In this document: piece after piece, positions 17,233-25,899 of the stretch
Layout: every line of letters begins with the position of its first letter
How positions within the stretch are numbered: position 1 is the stretch's first letter
NCBI GenBank assembly: GCA_038213435.1
Contig: JBBQTI010000009.1
Location: 1 to 64,000, forward strand
Direction of reading: 5' to 3'
Source: PALSA-610 sp038213435
GTDB taxonomy: Bacteria > Actinomycetota > Acidimicrobiia > IMCC26256 > PALSA-610
Length of the DNA stretch: 64,000 nucleotides
Program-made: the position numbers and the translations under genes
The notes under the pieces: model-generated
The model's input: only the letters and a program-made list of their open reading frames with translations
Database searches by the model: none
What the model was told of the DNA's origin: nothing

Positions 17233-18813
17233 GTGGTGAGCGGCACCTTCGCGGTTCCGACGCGCTCGCGCCCCGCGCCCCGCCTCGACGGATGGCCCAC
17301 CGTGGCCGCGGTCGTCACCGTCGCGGGCGTGCTCGCGGTGCTCGCGATCACGCTCGGTTGGCGCGGGTCGGATCTCCCCGCGCAGGTCTTTCGCGCCGAG
17401 TTGTTCCGCCAAGACGGGTTCGTGCTCTGGAACAGTCAATGGTTCGGCGGCCACGCGCTGCTCGGCTACAGCGTGATCGCGCCGGCAATCAGCGCGCCGA
17501 TCGGTCCGCTCGCGCTCGGCGCGCTCAGCGGCATCGCGTCGGCGTTCGTCTTCGAGCGCATTCTTCGTTTCGCATTCGGGTCGGTCGCCTGGCTCGGAAG
17601 CCTCTGGTTCGCGCTCGGCACGGTCATCAATCTCATCGTCGGGCGGACCACCTACGCATTCGGAGTCGCACTCGCCCTCGGTGCGATCTACGCGCTCCAG
17701 CACCGCAAGGCGGCCGTCGCCGTCGGTGCCGCCGTTTTGTGCTCGCTCGCGAGTCCGCTCGCCGGAGGCTTCCTCGCGATCGTCGCGCTGGCGTGGGCCT
17801 GTTCCCAACGTGCGCAACGCACGCAGGCGCTCGCGCTCCTCGTCGGTGCGCTGGCACCGATCGCCATCGTCGCGTTGCTGTTCCCCACTGCCGGTTCGGA
17901 GCCGTACGAGCCGTGGGCGCTCGTCTGGGACCTGATCCTCTGCCTCGTCGTGGCGATCGCCCTGCGCCGCTACACCGCGGTGCGGTGGGGCGCGGCATGC
18001 TTCGCGCTGCTGGCGATCGGATCGTTCGTCGTGCCGACGGCGCTCGGCGGCAACGTCAGCCGCCTCGGCCAGTACGTCGCGGGCCCGCTCCTCGCGTGCG
18101 CACTGCTGCCTCGTCGACGACTGGTGCTCGCCGTCCTCGCGATCCCGTTGCTCGTCTGGCAGTGGTTCCCCGCCGTCGACGGAATCGCGTTCGCGCGCAC
18201 CGATCCGTCGACGCGCGTCGGCTACTACCAGCCGCTCCTCTCGTACCTCGGGAGCCGATCGAGCACAATCGGCCGGGTCGAGATTCCTTCGACGTACCGC
18301 CATTGGGAGGCGGCGTACGCGGCGCCGCACGTTCCGCTTGCGCGCGGATGGGAACGTCAGCTCGATATCGCGTACAACCCGATCTTCTACTCGGAACCAC
18401 TCACCCCCTCGAGCTACCGCACGTGGTTGCACACGAACGGCGTGAAGTTCGTCGCGCTGCCCGACGCGCGCCTCGACGACTCGTCGCTCGGCGAGCGTCG
18501 GCTGATCTCGAGGGGTCTTCCGTACCTGCACGAGGTCTGGCACGACGCGCACTGGCGCGTCTGGCAGGTCGACGGATTCGAGGGTCTCGTCGACGGGCCG
18601 GCCACGCTGCAGTCGATGACGCCCGACCGGATGACCCTCTCGGTCTCCGGGGCGGGCGACCTCGTGTTGCGCGTGCGCGCCACGAGCCACTGGTCGGTGC
18701 GTCCCGGCGGCTGCGCCGCGTCGACCGACGACGGGTGGACGCGGCTACGCAACCTGCCGTTGGGCACCGTCACGCTCACGCAGTCGCTCGCCGGAACACC
18801 CTGCCCGCGCTGA
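17233..18813 (+). CDS. Polytopic membrane protein of unknown function
   Basis: A 526-aa protein starting at GTG17233. Residues 1-300 hold about eight to ten hydrophobic segments; the last 220 residues look soluble and probably extracytoplasmic. The layout (membrane helices, then a domain with SSYRTWLHTNGVKFVALPDARL and a beta-rich end) resembles large actinobacterial membrane proteins sometimes called 6-pyruvoyl-tetrahydropterin-synthase-related or GT-C-like. WNSQWFGGHALLGYS near the first loop lacks the acidic pair of GT-C enzymes. I do not recognise a specific function. Confidence 0.72.
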   Translation: MVSGTFAVPTRSRPAPRLDGWPTVAAVVTVAGVLAVLAITLGWRGSDLPAQVFRAELFRQDGFVLWNSQWFGGHALLGYSVIAPAISAPIGPLALGALSGIASAFVFERILRFAFGSVAWLGSLWFALGTVINLIVGRTTYAFGVALALGAIYALQHRKAAVAVGAAVLCSLASPLAGGFLAIVALAWACSQRAQRTQALALLVGALAPIAIVALLFPTAGSEPYEPWALVWDLILCLVVAIALRRYTAVRWGAACFALLAIGSFVVPTALGGNVSRLGQYVAGPLLACALLPRRRLVLAVLAIPLLVWQWFPAVDGIAFARTDPSTRVGYYQPLLSYLGSRSSTIGRVEIPSTYRHWEAAYAAPHVPLARGWERQLDIAYNPIFYSEPLTPSSYRTWLHTNGVKFVALPDARLDDSSLGERRLISRGLPYLHEVWHDAHWRVWQVDGFEGLVDGPATLQSMTPDRMTLSVSGAGDLVLRVRATSHWSVRPGGCAASTDDGWTRLRNLPLGTVTLTQSLAGTPCPR

Positions 18814-18838
18814 ACCCGCACGGCGCGGGTCTGCGGCG

Positions 18839-19219
18839 TCAGTGAGACGTGTAGTCGATCTCCGGAGCGTCCTTCACCGCGACCGCGAAGCAGAAGCAAT
18901 GGATTGCGCCGCCACCGGTCGGCCTCAGGCTGTGAATCGTGTCCGGGGGGATGTACACGAGGTCGCCGGGCGAGACGTCGCGGTCTTCCTCATCGATCGT
19001 CATCACCCCTCGCCCTGACATCACGAAATAGAACTCGTGCGTCGGATGCGAGTGCGGGAACACGAAACCGCCGCTCGCGACCTCGAACTCGTTGACGAGC
19101 TCGAGGTGACCGCCCTCCGTCAGGTCCCTCATCTCTCGGGGGTGCACCAGATACCACACCGGCACGGTCCCGTTGTGCTCGACCTCCGGTTCGACATCGA
19201 CGATCGATCGCACGTCCAT
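18839..19219 (-). CDS. Cupin-domain protein
   Basis: A 126-aa single-cupin protein. The metal-binding motif reads FPHSHPTHEFYFVMSGRG (H56, H58, E62 region) with the second cupin box PPDTIHSLRP (H96). ATG19219 starts a well-formed cupin; the frame's upstream extension is Arg-rich shadow sequence. It may bind a metal and a small ligand; the role is unknown. It converges on the preceding membrane protein gene and is divergent from the YncE-like gene. Confidence 0.82.
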   Translation of the reverse strand: MDVRSIVDVEPEVEHNGTVPVWYLVHPREMRDLTEGGHLELVNEFEVASGGFVFPHSHPTHEFYFVMSGRGVMTIDEEDRDVSPGDLVYIPPDTIHSLRPTGGGAIHCFCFAVAVKDAPEIDYTSH

Positions 19220-19323
19220 TTTCCCGGCTCCCTCGTTCGGTCCGACCCCCGCGGCTCGCAGCCGCAGCATCGCGGCGCGAGACCGGCGCGTCAATCCGGC
19301 GGCCCGCGGCAATACACTTTGCC

Positions 19324-20559
19324 GTGCACCGGACCCGACTCCGCGCGGGGACCGCGCTCGTCGTCGTACTCGGTGTGGGCGGCGCCGTCGCCCTCTCGAG
19401 ACACGCAACGACGCGCTCCGCGCGCTCGGTGCACGCGGTCGGGCGCGTCGATCGTGCATCCTCGACGACCGCATCGACAAAACGGTCGACGTCGACGGTC
19501 ATCACGACCTCGACCTCTACCACGACGACCTCTACCACGACGACGCCTCCGCACGACCCCGCCCACGACTTCGTGCTCACCCGCGTCGCCACTGTGAGCG
19601 GCGCGATCTCGCCGAAGTCCGTGACCGCGACCGGGACCGGGCTCGTGTTCGCCCAGAACATGATGTACCGGCACACGATGACCGTGTACGACGCCGGCGG
19701 TTCGCTCGTGAAGACGATTCCCGACAGCGTCGACCTCGCGCAGTTCGGGATCGGCGGCCACCCGGGCGTGGCCCGCGGCGCGCCGGTGGAGGCGGCGGTC
19801 GACAACGCGCACCGCTACGTCTTCGCGACCAACTATTCGATGTACGGCGCGAACTTCGGACCCGAGGGCTCCGACAACTGCCGCGGTCCGGGCGGTTTGA
19901 GCCCGAGCTACGTGTACCGGGTGAGCGTTACGACGCTGGCCATCGACGCGGTCGGCCCCGTCGGGATGGTGCCCAAGTACGTGGCGGTGACGCCCGACGA
20001 CCGGTACGTGCTCGTCAGCAATTGGTGCAGCTACGACCTCAGCATCCTCGATCACGACACCCTGCGCGAGATGCAACGCATCCATTTGGGCGCATACCCG
20101 CGCGGGATCGCGATCGACGGTCGCTTGCAGGTCGCATACGTCGCGGTAATGGGCTCGTTCGACGTCGCCCGCATCGACCTCTCGACGTTCGCGGTGTCGT
20201 GGTTGCGCGGTGTGGGCAATTCGCCGCGACACCTCGTGCTCTCGGCCGACGGCCGGCACCTGTTCGTCACCCTGAACGGCGACAACCGCGTCGTCTCGGT
20301 CGACACCGCGACGAGACATGTGGTCGCGCGCACCGCGACCGGCACGCAGCCGCGGAGTATGGCGATGTCGTCCGACGGTCGCGCGCTCTATGTCGTCAAC
20401 TACGGGTCGAACACGGTGTCGGTGCTGAGGACGTCCGACCTCGAAGTGGTGAACACCTTCCCGGTTCCGGATCATCCGATCGGCATCGCGTACGAACCGA
20501 CGCACCATCGAATCTGGGTCGCCTGCTATAGCGGAGCGATCCTCGTCTACGACGCGTGA
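19324..20559 (+). CDS. Exported YncE-like beta-propeller protein
   Basis: A 411-aa protein with an N-terminal hydrophobic anchor or signal (GTALVVVLGVGGAVAL, residues 9-24), a Ser/Thr-only linker at about 55-74, then a beta-propeller. Blade motifs of YncE/lactonase type recur: VAVTPDDRYVLVSNW, GIAIDGRLQVAYVAV, HLVLSADGRHLFVTLNGDN, SMAMSSDGRALYVVNYGSN. It starts with GTG. Probably surface-exposed, with a binding or scaffold role; no catalytic residue seen. Its 3' end overlaps the convergent ASCH gene by 13 bases. Confidence 0.8.
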   Translation: MHRTRLRAGTALVVVLGVGGAVALSRHATTRSARSVHAVGRVDRASSTTASTKRSTSTVITTSTSTTTTSTTTTPPHDPAHDFVLTRVATVSGAISPKSVTATGTGLVFAQNMMYRHTMTVYDAGGSLVKTIPDSVDLAQFGIGGHPGVARGAPVEAAVDNAHRYVFATNYSMYGANFGPEGSDNCRGPGGLSPSYVYRVSVTTLAIDAVGPVGMVPKYVAVTPDDRYVLVSNWCSYDLSILDHDTLREMQRIHLGAYPRGIAIDGRLQVAYVAVMGSFDVARIDLSTFAVSWLRGVGNSPRHLVLSADGRHLFVTLNGDNRVVSVDTATRHVVARTATGTQPRSMAMSSDGRALYVVNYGSNTVSVLRTSDLEVVNTFPVPDHPIGIAYEPTHHRIWVACYSGAILVYDA

Positions 20560-21134
20560 TTCACGGCGAGGTACGCCTCGCCGCGCGGCGACAAGCGGTA
20601 GCCGACCTCGAGGCTCAGGGTGAGCCCCAGGTTCTTCAGCTTGCGCACGTCGAGCTTGAACGGCTGCGTCTCGCGACCGAAGCTCGCGGCCAGGTCCGCG
20701 GCGCGCACGCCGGGCCGCTCTGCGATCGTCCGGAGGACATCTGCGGTCCAGCTCCCGTGTGAGCTCGCACGATCGAGACGCGCGAGGCGGAGCCGCAACT
20801 CGGTGATCTCGTCCTCGGAGAGCGTGACCGTTGCCGCGAGCAATGCACGCGGATCGGGCCCGACTGCCGGACGGAACCGGATGCGATAGGTCGGGAGATC
20901 GGTCGCGCCGCGAAGCTCGCGGAGTAGCTCGGCGCGCGAGGAGAACCCGGCCCGCTTCGCATCCGCGTCGGTGATGCGGTCGGGATCGACGACGTCAACG
21001 CCCTCGACCACGAGGCGCCCGGCTGCGGTGCGATAGGTGTTGCCGGCGACGACCTGAGGACGCTTCCACCGCCGAAACGTCAGCGTGACGGCGCCGCTCG
21101 CGATCGCCTCGCGGAACCGAGCCTGGATCAACAT
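20547..21134 (-). CDS. ASCH/PUA-like domain protein with C-terminal winged helix
   Basis: A 195-aa protein in two parts. Residues 1-95 resemble the ASCH (RNA-binding PUA-like) fold: FREAIASGAVTLTFRRWKRP, then AGNTYRTAAGRLVVEGVDVV. Residues 115-195 look like a winged helix with an N-terminal helix pair (VLRTIAERPGVRAADLAASF) and YRLSPRGEAYLA. This suggests nucleic-acid binding, perhaps RNA-linked regulation; no target is known. It stands alone, ending against the YncE-like gene. Confidence 0.72.
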   Translation of the reverse strand: MLIQARFREAIASGAVTLTFRRWKRPQVVAGNTYRTAAGRLVVEGVDVVDPDRITDADAKRAGFSSRAELLRELRGATDLPTYRIRFRPAVGPDPRALLAATVTLSEDEITELRLRLARLDRASSHGSWTADVLRTIAERPGVRAADLAASFGRETQPFKLDVRKLKNLGLTLSLEVGYRLSPRGEAYLAVNHAS

Positions 21135-21194
21135 TGGCTCAATCCTTACCGACTCCGAAGCTTGCCCTTAGGCCGCTGAGCCACCATCGACGCC

Positions 21195-21554
21195 ATGAAC
21201 AGCCAGGCCGCGAGCCCCAGAAGCCGGAAAGACCGAGACGCCGGCCTGAAGCGGATCAAGAAACTGACCCGCTGGTCGCTCGCCGGCGCGTTGACCGGGA
21301 CCGGCGTCTTTGCGGGGCTCGCCGCCCACGCCGCCGGGACGACCACGAACACCGCGAACAAGGCCGCGGGCCGATCGACCGCCGCCTCGTCCAGCTCGAA
21401 ATCGACGACGAGCACGACCAGCTCCGCAAGCGCCGGGAGCGCCGGGAGCTCCGCGTCCGCGGGAACCGCCGCGACGACGACACCGACCGCGGCGACCCCG
21501 GTAACCGTCGCGCCATCGAGCGGATCGGCCACCATCGTTTCCGGAGCTTCGTGA
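21195..21554 (+). CDS. Small Ser/Thr/Ala-rich membrane-anchored protein
   Basis: A 119-aa protein with a basic start, one hydrophobic segment (WSLAGALTGTGVFAGLAAHA, about 27-46) and a low-complexity Ala/Ser/Thr tail. Its TGA overlaps the ATG of the following ferric-reductase-like gene by one base, so it belongs to that locus. In related actinobacterial loci such a gene sits before the heme membrane protein, but no cofactor-binding motif is visible here. Function unknown. Confidence 0.6.
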   Translation: MNSQAASPRSRKDRDAGLKRIKKLTRWSLAGALTGTGVFAGLAAHAAGTTTNTANKAAGRSTAASSSSKSTTSTTSSASAGSAGSSASAGTAATTTPTAATPVTVAPSSGSATIVSGAS

Positions 21555-22143
21555 TGGGCACCCTGATCCCGAACGCGACGCTGTGGTACCTCGCGCGCGG
21601 AACGGGCTTCGTCGCGGTCGCCTGCTCACGATCAGCGTAACCCTCGGCCTCCTCACGACGATGCGGTGGAGCGCACCCCGATGGCCGCGATTCGTCACCG
21701 CGACGCTCCACAAGAACATCTCGCTGCTGTCCGTCGCCTTCCTCGCGACACACATCGCAACGACGCTCCTCGATCCAGTGTCGCCGATTCACCTGCTCAA
21801 CGCGATCGTCCCGTTCACCGGTCGGTACCGTCCGCTCGGAATCGGGCTCGGCGTGGTCGCGGTCGACCTGCTCGCCGCGCTCGTGATCACGAGCCTGCTC
21901 CGACACCGAATCGGGTACCGCGTCTGGCGCGCGGTGCATTGGAGCGCGTATGCGTGCTGGCCGGTCGCGATGTTGCACGGATTGAGCTCGGGAACCGACG
22001 CGGCCGCGCCATGGGCCCGCACCGTGTATCTGTCGTGCGCCGCTCTGGCTCTCGCCGGCGTGGGGTGGCGCGTCACCGCGGCGATCGTCGCTCCCGAATC
22101 CGCCTCCCCGCGCCGCGTCACGTACCCCGGAGTTGCGCGATGA
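21554..22143 (+). pseudogene. Ferric reductase-like transmembrane protein, frameshifted
   Basis: ATG21554 opens MGTLIPNATLWYLARGTGFVAVA, the usual first helix of these heme-binding proteins, but this frame stops at 21640. The continuation LLTISVTLGLLTTMRWS runs in another frame from about 21621 to 22143 (TLHKNISLLSVAFLATHI and HWSAYACWPVAMLHG supply the heme histidines). Restoring one base near 21620 joins the two halves perfectly. Thus either a one-base deletion or a sequencing error. Intact, it would be about 196 aa with five helices. Confidence 0.72.
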
Positions 22144-22580
22144 CCATGACCACCTTCGTGAAACCACTCGCAGACGCCGGAACCAACGCACCCCGGCTCC
22201 TCCCCCGGCCTCCGGCCTGCGCGGGCGGGGCGGCGCGGGCTTCCCGACCGCGATCAAGATGGAGGCCGTACGCAGTCGCGGCGCGCGCGTGCTCCAAGGC
22301 CGGAAGCCGATCGTGGTCGCGAACGGCACCGACGTGACGATCCCGACCAACGTCAGCGCCACCGTGCACATCGCCGGGTCGAGTGTCGGAACCGTCGAGG
22401 AGAGTGGGCGAAGCGTGGTCGGCGATCCCGGCGTGACCGACGCGCGGGGCGCGCGGGGCGAGGTCGAGGTGACCGTCGGCTCCGGCCACTACGTCTTCAC
22501 GAGCTCACCGCCGAACGCCCGTCGCAGCCCGATCTGTACGTCGCTCGGTTGCGGTTCCGATGATGTGCATCGGGCAAGAT
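22140..22580 (+). pseudogene. Remnant of NuoF-like (SLBB/FMN) protein
   Basis: ATG22140 overlaps the preceding stop and gives MTMTTFVKPLADAG and APRLLP, then the frame changes: GLRGRGGAGFPTAIKM and KPIVVANGT, the FMN-site signature of NuoF-type proteins, appear in the next frame near 22216-22330. After VANGT the sequence no longer matches the family (which continues EGEP), and no ORF of credible length covers 22340-22587. Parts of the middle and the whole Fe-S region are missing. This fits decay of the ferric-reductase locus just upstream. Confidence 0.5.
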
Positions 22581-22587
22581 CACGCCC

Positions 22588-23460
22588 ATGCGATTCAGCT
22601 ACGCCGAGACCTTCTGCGATCCCGCATTCCTCGCTCCCCTCGCGCAGGCGGCCGAAGACGCGGGCTACGACTCGTTCGTCGTGCCCGACAGCCTGATCTT
22701 CCCGGCCGCCTCCGAGACCCTTTATCCCTACACCGCCGACGGCGATCGCGCGTTCCTCGAGGACAAGCCGATCATCGAGCCCTTCACGCTCATTCCCTAC
22801 CTCGCCGCGCGCACGAATCGCATACGCTTCACCACCTTCGTGCTGAAGCTCGCGGTACGGCCGGTCGTGCTCGTGGCCAAGCAGGCTGCGAGCATCGCGG
22901 TGCTGAGCGACGACCGGTTACGGCTGGGCGTGGGCATCAGCCCCTGGCCCGAGGACTTCGCGGCGATGGACGTGCCGTGGGAACGTCGCGGCGCGCGCAT
23001 GGACGAGATGGTCGATGCCCTGCGCGGCCTCACGGCCGGCGGTTGGTTCGAGTACCACGGTGAGCTGTTGCAGCTCGAGCGCTGCAAGATCTGTCCCACC
23101 CCGACCCGCCCGATACCGCTCCTCGTCGGCGGTCATGCCGACGTCGCGCTGCGGCGCGCGGCGCGCGCTGGTGACGGATGGATCCACGCGGGCGGCGACC
23201 CCGCCGAGCTCGGAAACATGGTGCAGCGCGTCCACGCGTTGCGCGCCGAATACGGGCGCGCGGTCGACGCGTTCGAGGTGCACGCGATCTCGCTCGACGC
23301 GTTCTCGATCGACGGCGTGCACCGGCTCGAGGATCTCGGGGTCACCGACGCAATCGTCGGCTTCCGGCATCCGTACACCTCCGAGCCCGACGCCCAACCG
23401 CTCCAGGAGAAGATCGACCTGCTCCGCCGCTTCGCCGACGCGGTCGTTTCACAGGTGTGA
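22588..23460 (+). CDS. LLM-class flavin-dependent oxidoreductase
   Basis: A 290-aa bacterial-luciferase-like TIM-barrel protein. Typical blocks: LAQAAEDAGYDSFVVPDSL, RIRFTTFVLKLAVRPVVLVAKQAASIAVLS, RLRLGVGISPWPEDF, and PTPTRPIPLLVGGHADVALRRAAR. Many actinobacterial members use F420; others use FMN, and the cofactor cannot be settled here. The ATG sits 43 bases before the end of the region holding the decayed NuoF gene, and a second LLM gene follows 43 bases after the stop. Confidence 0.88.
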   Translation: MRFSYAETFCDPAFLAPLAQAAEDAGYDSFVVPDSLIFPAASETLYPYTADGDRAFLEDKPIIEPFTLIPYLAARTNRIRFTTFVLKLAVRPVVLVAKQAASIAVLSDDRLRLGVGISPWPEDFAAMDVPWERRGARMDEMVDALRGLTAGGWFEYHGELLQLERCKICPTPTRPIPLLVGGHADVALRRAARAGDGWIHAGGDPAELGNMVQRVHALRAEYGRAVDAFEVHAISLDAFSIDGVHRLEDLGVTDAIVGFRHPYTSEPDAQPLQEKIDLLRRFADAVVSQV

Positions 23461-23503
23461 ACTTGATTTCACAGTCGTGACGCGGCGGCCGTAGTTTCCC
23501 GCC

Positions 23504-24610
23504 ATGAAATTTGCGATGTTCTACGAGATTCCGGTCGCGAAACCGTGGACACCTCAGAAGGAGTACGAGGCGTACAAGAACACGATCGAGCAGGTGAAGC
23601 TCGGCGATCGCATGGGCTTCCACTCGTTCTGGACCGTCGAGCACCACTTCCTCGACGAGTATTCGCACTGCTCGAACCCCGAGGTGTTGTACGGCCACAT
23701 CGCGGCGGTGACCCAGAACCTGCGTATCGGCTACGGCGTCCGGCTGCTGCCGAAGCCGTACAACCATCCGATCCGCACCGCCGAGAGTGTCGCGGTGCTC
23801 GACCTGGTGAGTGACGGCCGGGTCGAGTTCGGAACCGGTCGTTCGTCGACCCGCGCCGAGATCGAAGGCTTCGGCCTCGACCCGCACGAGACCCGGGAGA
23901 TGTGGGACGAGGCGTTGCAGCACATCGTCGGGATCTGGACCAACGACGAGTATTCGTTCGACGGCAAGTACTGGCAGATGCCGCCGCGACGCGTCCACCC
24001 GAAGCCCGTGCAGCAACCGCACCCGCCGATCTGGGGCGCGACATCGAGCGTCGACGGCCACTACGAGATGGGCAAGCGCGGCATCGGGCTGCTCTCCTTC
24101 ACAGTGGGCAATCCTCCCGAGAACCTCGAAGAGCGCATCGTGAATTATCGCCGCGGCCTCGCCGACTGCGACGAGCCCGTCGGCAAGTTCACGAACAGCA
24201 CTGCCGCGACGTTCACGATGGTGCACTGCAGCGACACCAACGAGAAAGCGCGCGCGGAGGCCGAAGAGTCATTCGTCTGGTATCCGCGTGCGGCCGGTCA
24301 TCACATCGCGACGCTTGCCGAGTGGATGGAGGAACGCGGCCAGGATCTGGGCAACTACGGCTACGCCGGCGAGGCACGGAAAGGTGAGCAAGCCGGGTTT
24401 TTCGACCACTTGACCATGGATTACCTCTACGACAGCGGAGCCGGCGTCGTCGGCGACCCCGACCGCTGCATCGAGATCTGCAAGCGCTACGAAGCGGTCG
24501 GCTGCGAGCTGCTGTTCTGTCTCCTGAACCCGTACAACATTCCGCACGAGCAGGTAATGCACTCAATCGAGCTGCTCGGCCGGCACGTCATCCCCGAGCT
24601 CGACAAGTAG
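23504..24610 (+). CDS. LLM-class flavin-dependent monooxygenase (luciferase/alkanal type)
   Basis: A 368-aa luciferase-like protein with MKFAMFYEIPVAKPW at the start, GFHSFWTVEHHFLDEYSHCSNPEVLYGHIA, RIGYGVRLLPKPYNHPIRTAESVAVLDLVS, VEFGTGRSSTRAEIEGFG and PVQQPHPPIWGATSS. The EHHF motif and longer C-terminal half place it with the two-component-type monooxygenases that use reduced FMN. It follows the shorter LLM gene closely, but the two belong to different subfamilies. Confidence 0.88.
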   Translation: MKFAMFYEIPVAKPWTPQKEYEAYKNTIEQVKLGDRMGFHSFWTVEHHFLDEYSHCSNPEVLYGHIAAVTQNLRIGYGVRLLPKPYNHPIRTAESVAVLDLVSDGRVEFGTGRSSTRAEIEGFGLDPHETREMWDEALQHIVGIWTNDEYSFDGKYWQMPPRRVHPKPVQQPHPPIWGATSSVDGHYEMGKRGIGLLSFTVGNPPENLEERIVNYRRGLADCDEPVGKFTNSTAATFTMVHCSDTNEKARAEAEESFVWYPRAAGHHIATLAEWMEERGQDLGNYGYAGEARKGEQAGFFDHLTMDYLYDSGAGVVGDPDRCIEICKRYEAVGCELLFCLLNPYNIPHEQVMHSIELLGRHVIPELDK

Positions 24611-24652
24611 CGGGCGAGCAGGATTCGCGCTCGGGTGAGCCCTGCGCGCGCT

Positions 24653-25819
24653 CTACGGCGATCCGTCTCCGGGCGATGCGTCGTAGACGTCCTTGCCGAA
24701 ACACGTGAGGCCGGGTGCGCCGGCGAAGCCGAGATGCGCGAGCCCGAATACGTTCTCGATGCTGCACAAGAGCGCGTAATGGTTGTACGGAGTCGCGTCG
24801 GTCGTTCCCGCCTTCACCCGCGACGACACCAGGAGCGTACCGACCCGGCCGCCGCCCGGACCGCTGAGCCCGGGCTTCGCGACGTTCGGTGAACGCGGCG
24901 TGCGACAGCACGCTTCCGAGCGCGCGAACGATGCTTCGTCGACAGTTATCACGAGCATCCCGTCGGCCTTGTATGCGGGCGACGCCAGGATCTTCGGTAT
25001 CTCGGCCGCGAGGAATCGATCGGCCGAGACGAGCCCGCCGGGCTGGCCGTCGACGCACGGCGCATCGTGTCCGTCATGGCAGAGGTTCGGCGTGATGTAG
25101 ACGAGGTTGGGAGTCGCCGCCACCGATTGCAGATCGGTCGCGAGCCGCCTCAAGTCGACGACGCGCGTCGCGCACGCCGGCACGTCGATGATCGAATGGA
25201 AATAGACGAACGGGTTGTGCCGTGTCGCATACATGTCGCCCTTCCGTGCCACCAGTGTCGAGTCGTCTCGACCGATGACCGGATGGCGACACGGCGTGCT
25301 CATGTCCTCCTGGTAGGCGCGCCACGACTTGCCCACCGCGGTGAGCTGATCACCGATCGTCTTCACCGACGCCGGATAGACGCAACCCTGCCCGAGCGCC
25401 TGTCCGTACGAGCCCGTGCCCGTCGCGGTGAACTCGACATACTTGACGCAGTCGGCCTGCGTCGTCGGGTTGGGAGACTGGCCGCTGATCTGCGCGATGT
25501 AATTGTCGAGGCTCGCGTGCCCTATCCCGAAGTATTGCGTGAGCAGCTTTCCCTGCGCGACGAGCGTGCCATTGAGATAGTGCGCGGGCGAGCTGGCTCC
25601 CCACGTCGTCGCGTAGTCCTCGTTCTCCAGGTTGATCACGAACATGTGACCGATCGAGCGTGGTCCGCTCGCGACCGTTGACGTCGTCGTCACCGCCGAG
25701 GTCGGTGTCGCGGTCGACGTGGACGCGGAAGAGCACGCGCCCACTGCGACGACACAGCCGGCGATTGCGGCAAGTCTTCTCACCGAGGGAGCTTGCCGCC
25801 GACCGGCTGAGGTACGCAA
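24653..25819 (-). CDS. Secreted phosphoesterase-family lipoprotein
   Basis: A 388-aa lipoprotein: a basic start, hydrophobic stretch and lipobox VAVGAC (C29), then a Thr/Ser-rich linker and a phosphoesterase domain (phospholipase C/acid phosphatase-like). HMFVINLENEDYATTWG carries the early metal-site Asn/Glu pattern, YFGIGHASLDNYIAQISGQ includes the conserved His-Asp-Asn region, and LVITVDEASF and YNHYALLCSIENVFGL are standard C-terminal blocks. It probably hydrolyses phosphate esters outside the cell. Confidence 0.85.
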   Translation of the reverse strand: MRTSAGRRQAPSVRRLAAIAGCVVAVGACSSASTSTATPTSAVTTTSTVASGPRSIGHMFVINLENEDYATTWGASSPAHYLNGTLVAQGKLLTQYFGIGHASLDNYIAQISGQSPNPTTQADCVKYVEFTATGTGSYGQALGQGCVYPASVKTIGDQLTAVGKSWRAYQEDMSTPCRHPVIGRDDSTLVARKGDMYATRHNPFVYFHSIIDVPACATRVVDLRRLATDLQSVAATPNLVYITPNLCHDGHDAPCVDGQPGGLVSADRFLAAEIPKILASPAYKADGMLVITVDEASFARSEACCRTPRSPNVAKPGLSGPGGGRVGTLLVSSRVKAGTTDATPYNHYALLCSIENVFGLAHLGFAGAPGLTCFGKDVYDASPGDGSP

Positions 25820-25899
25820 AGCCAGACGTGGTGTTCGCGGCCGATTCGTGAGTAGCGTCCACGCTGATCGCTCGCAACACCGTCGCTGAAGGAGAGAGC

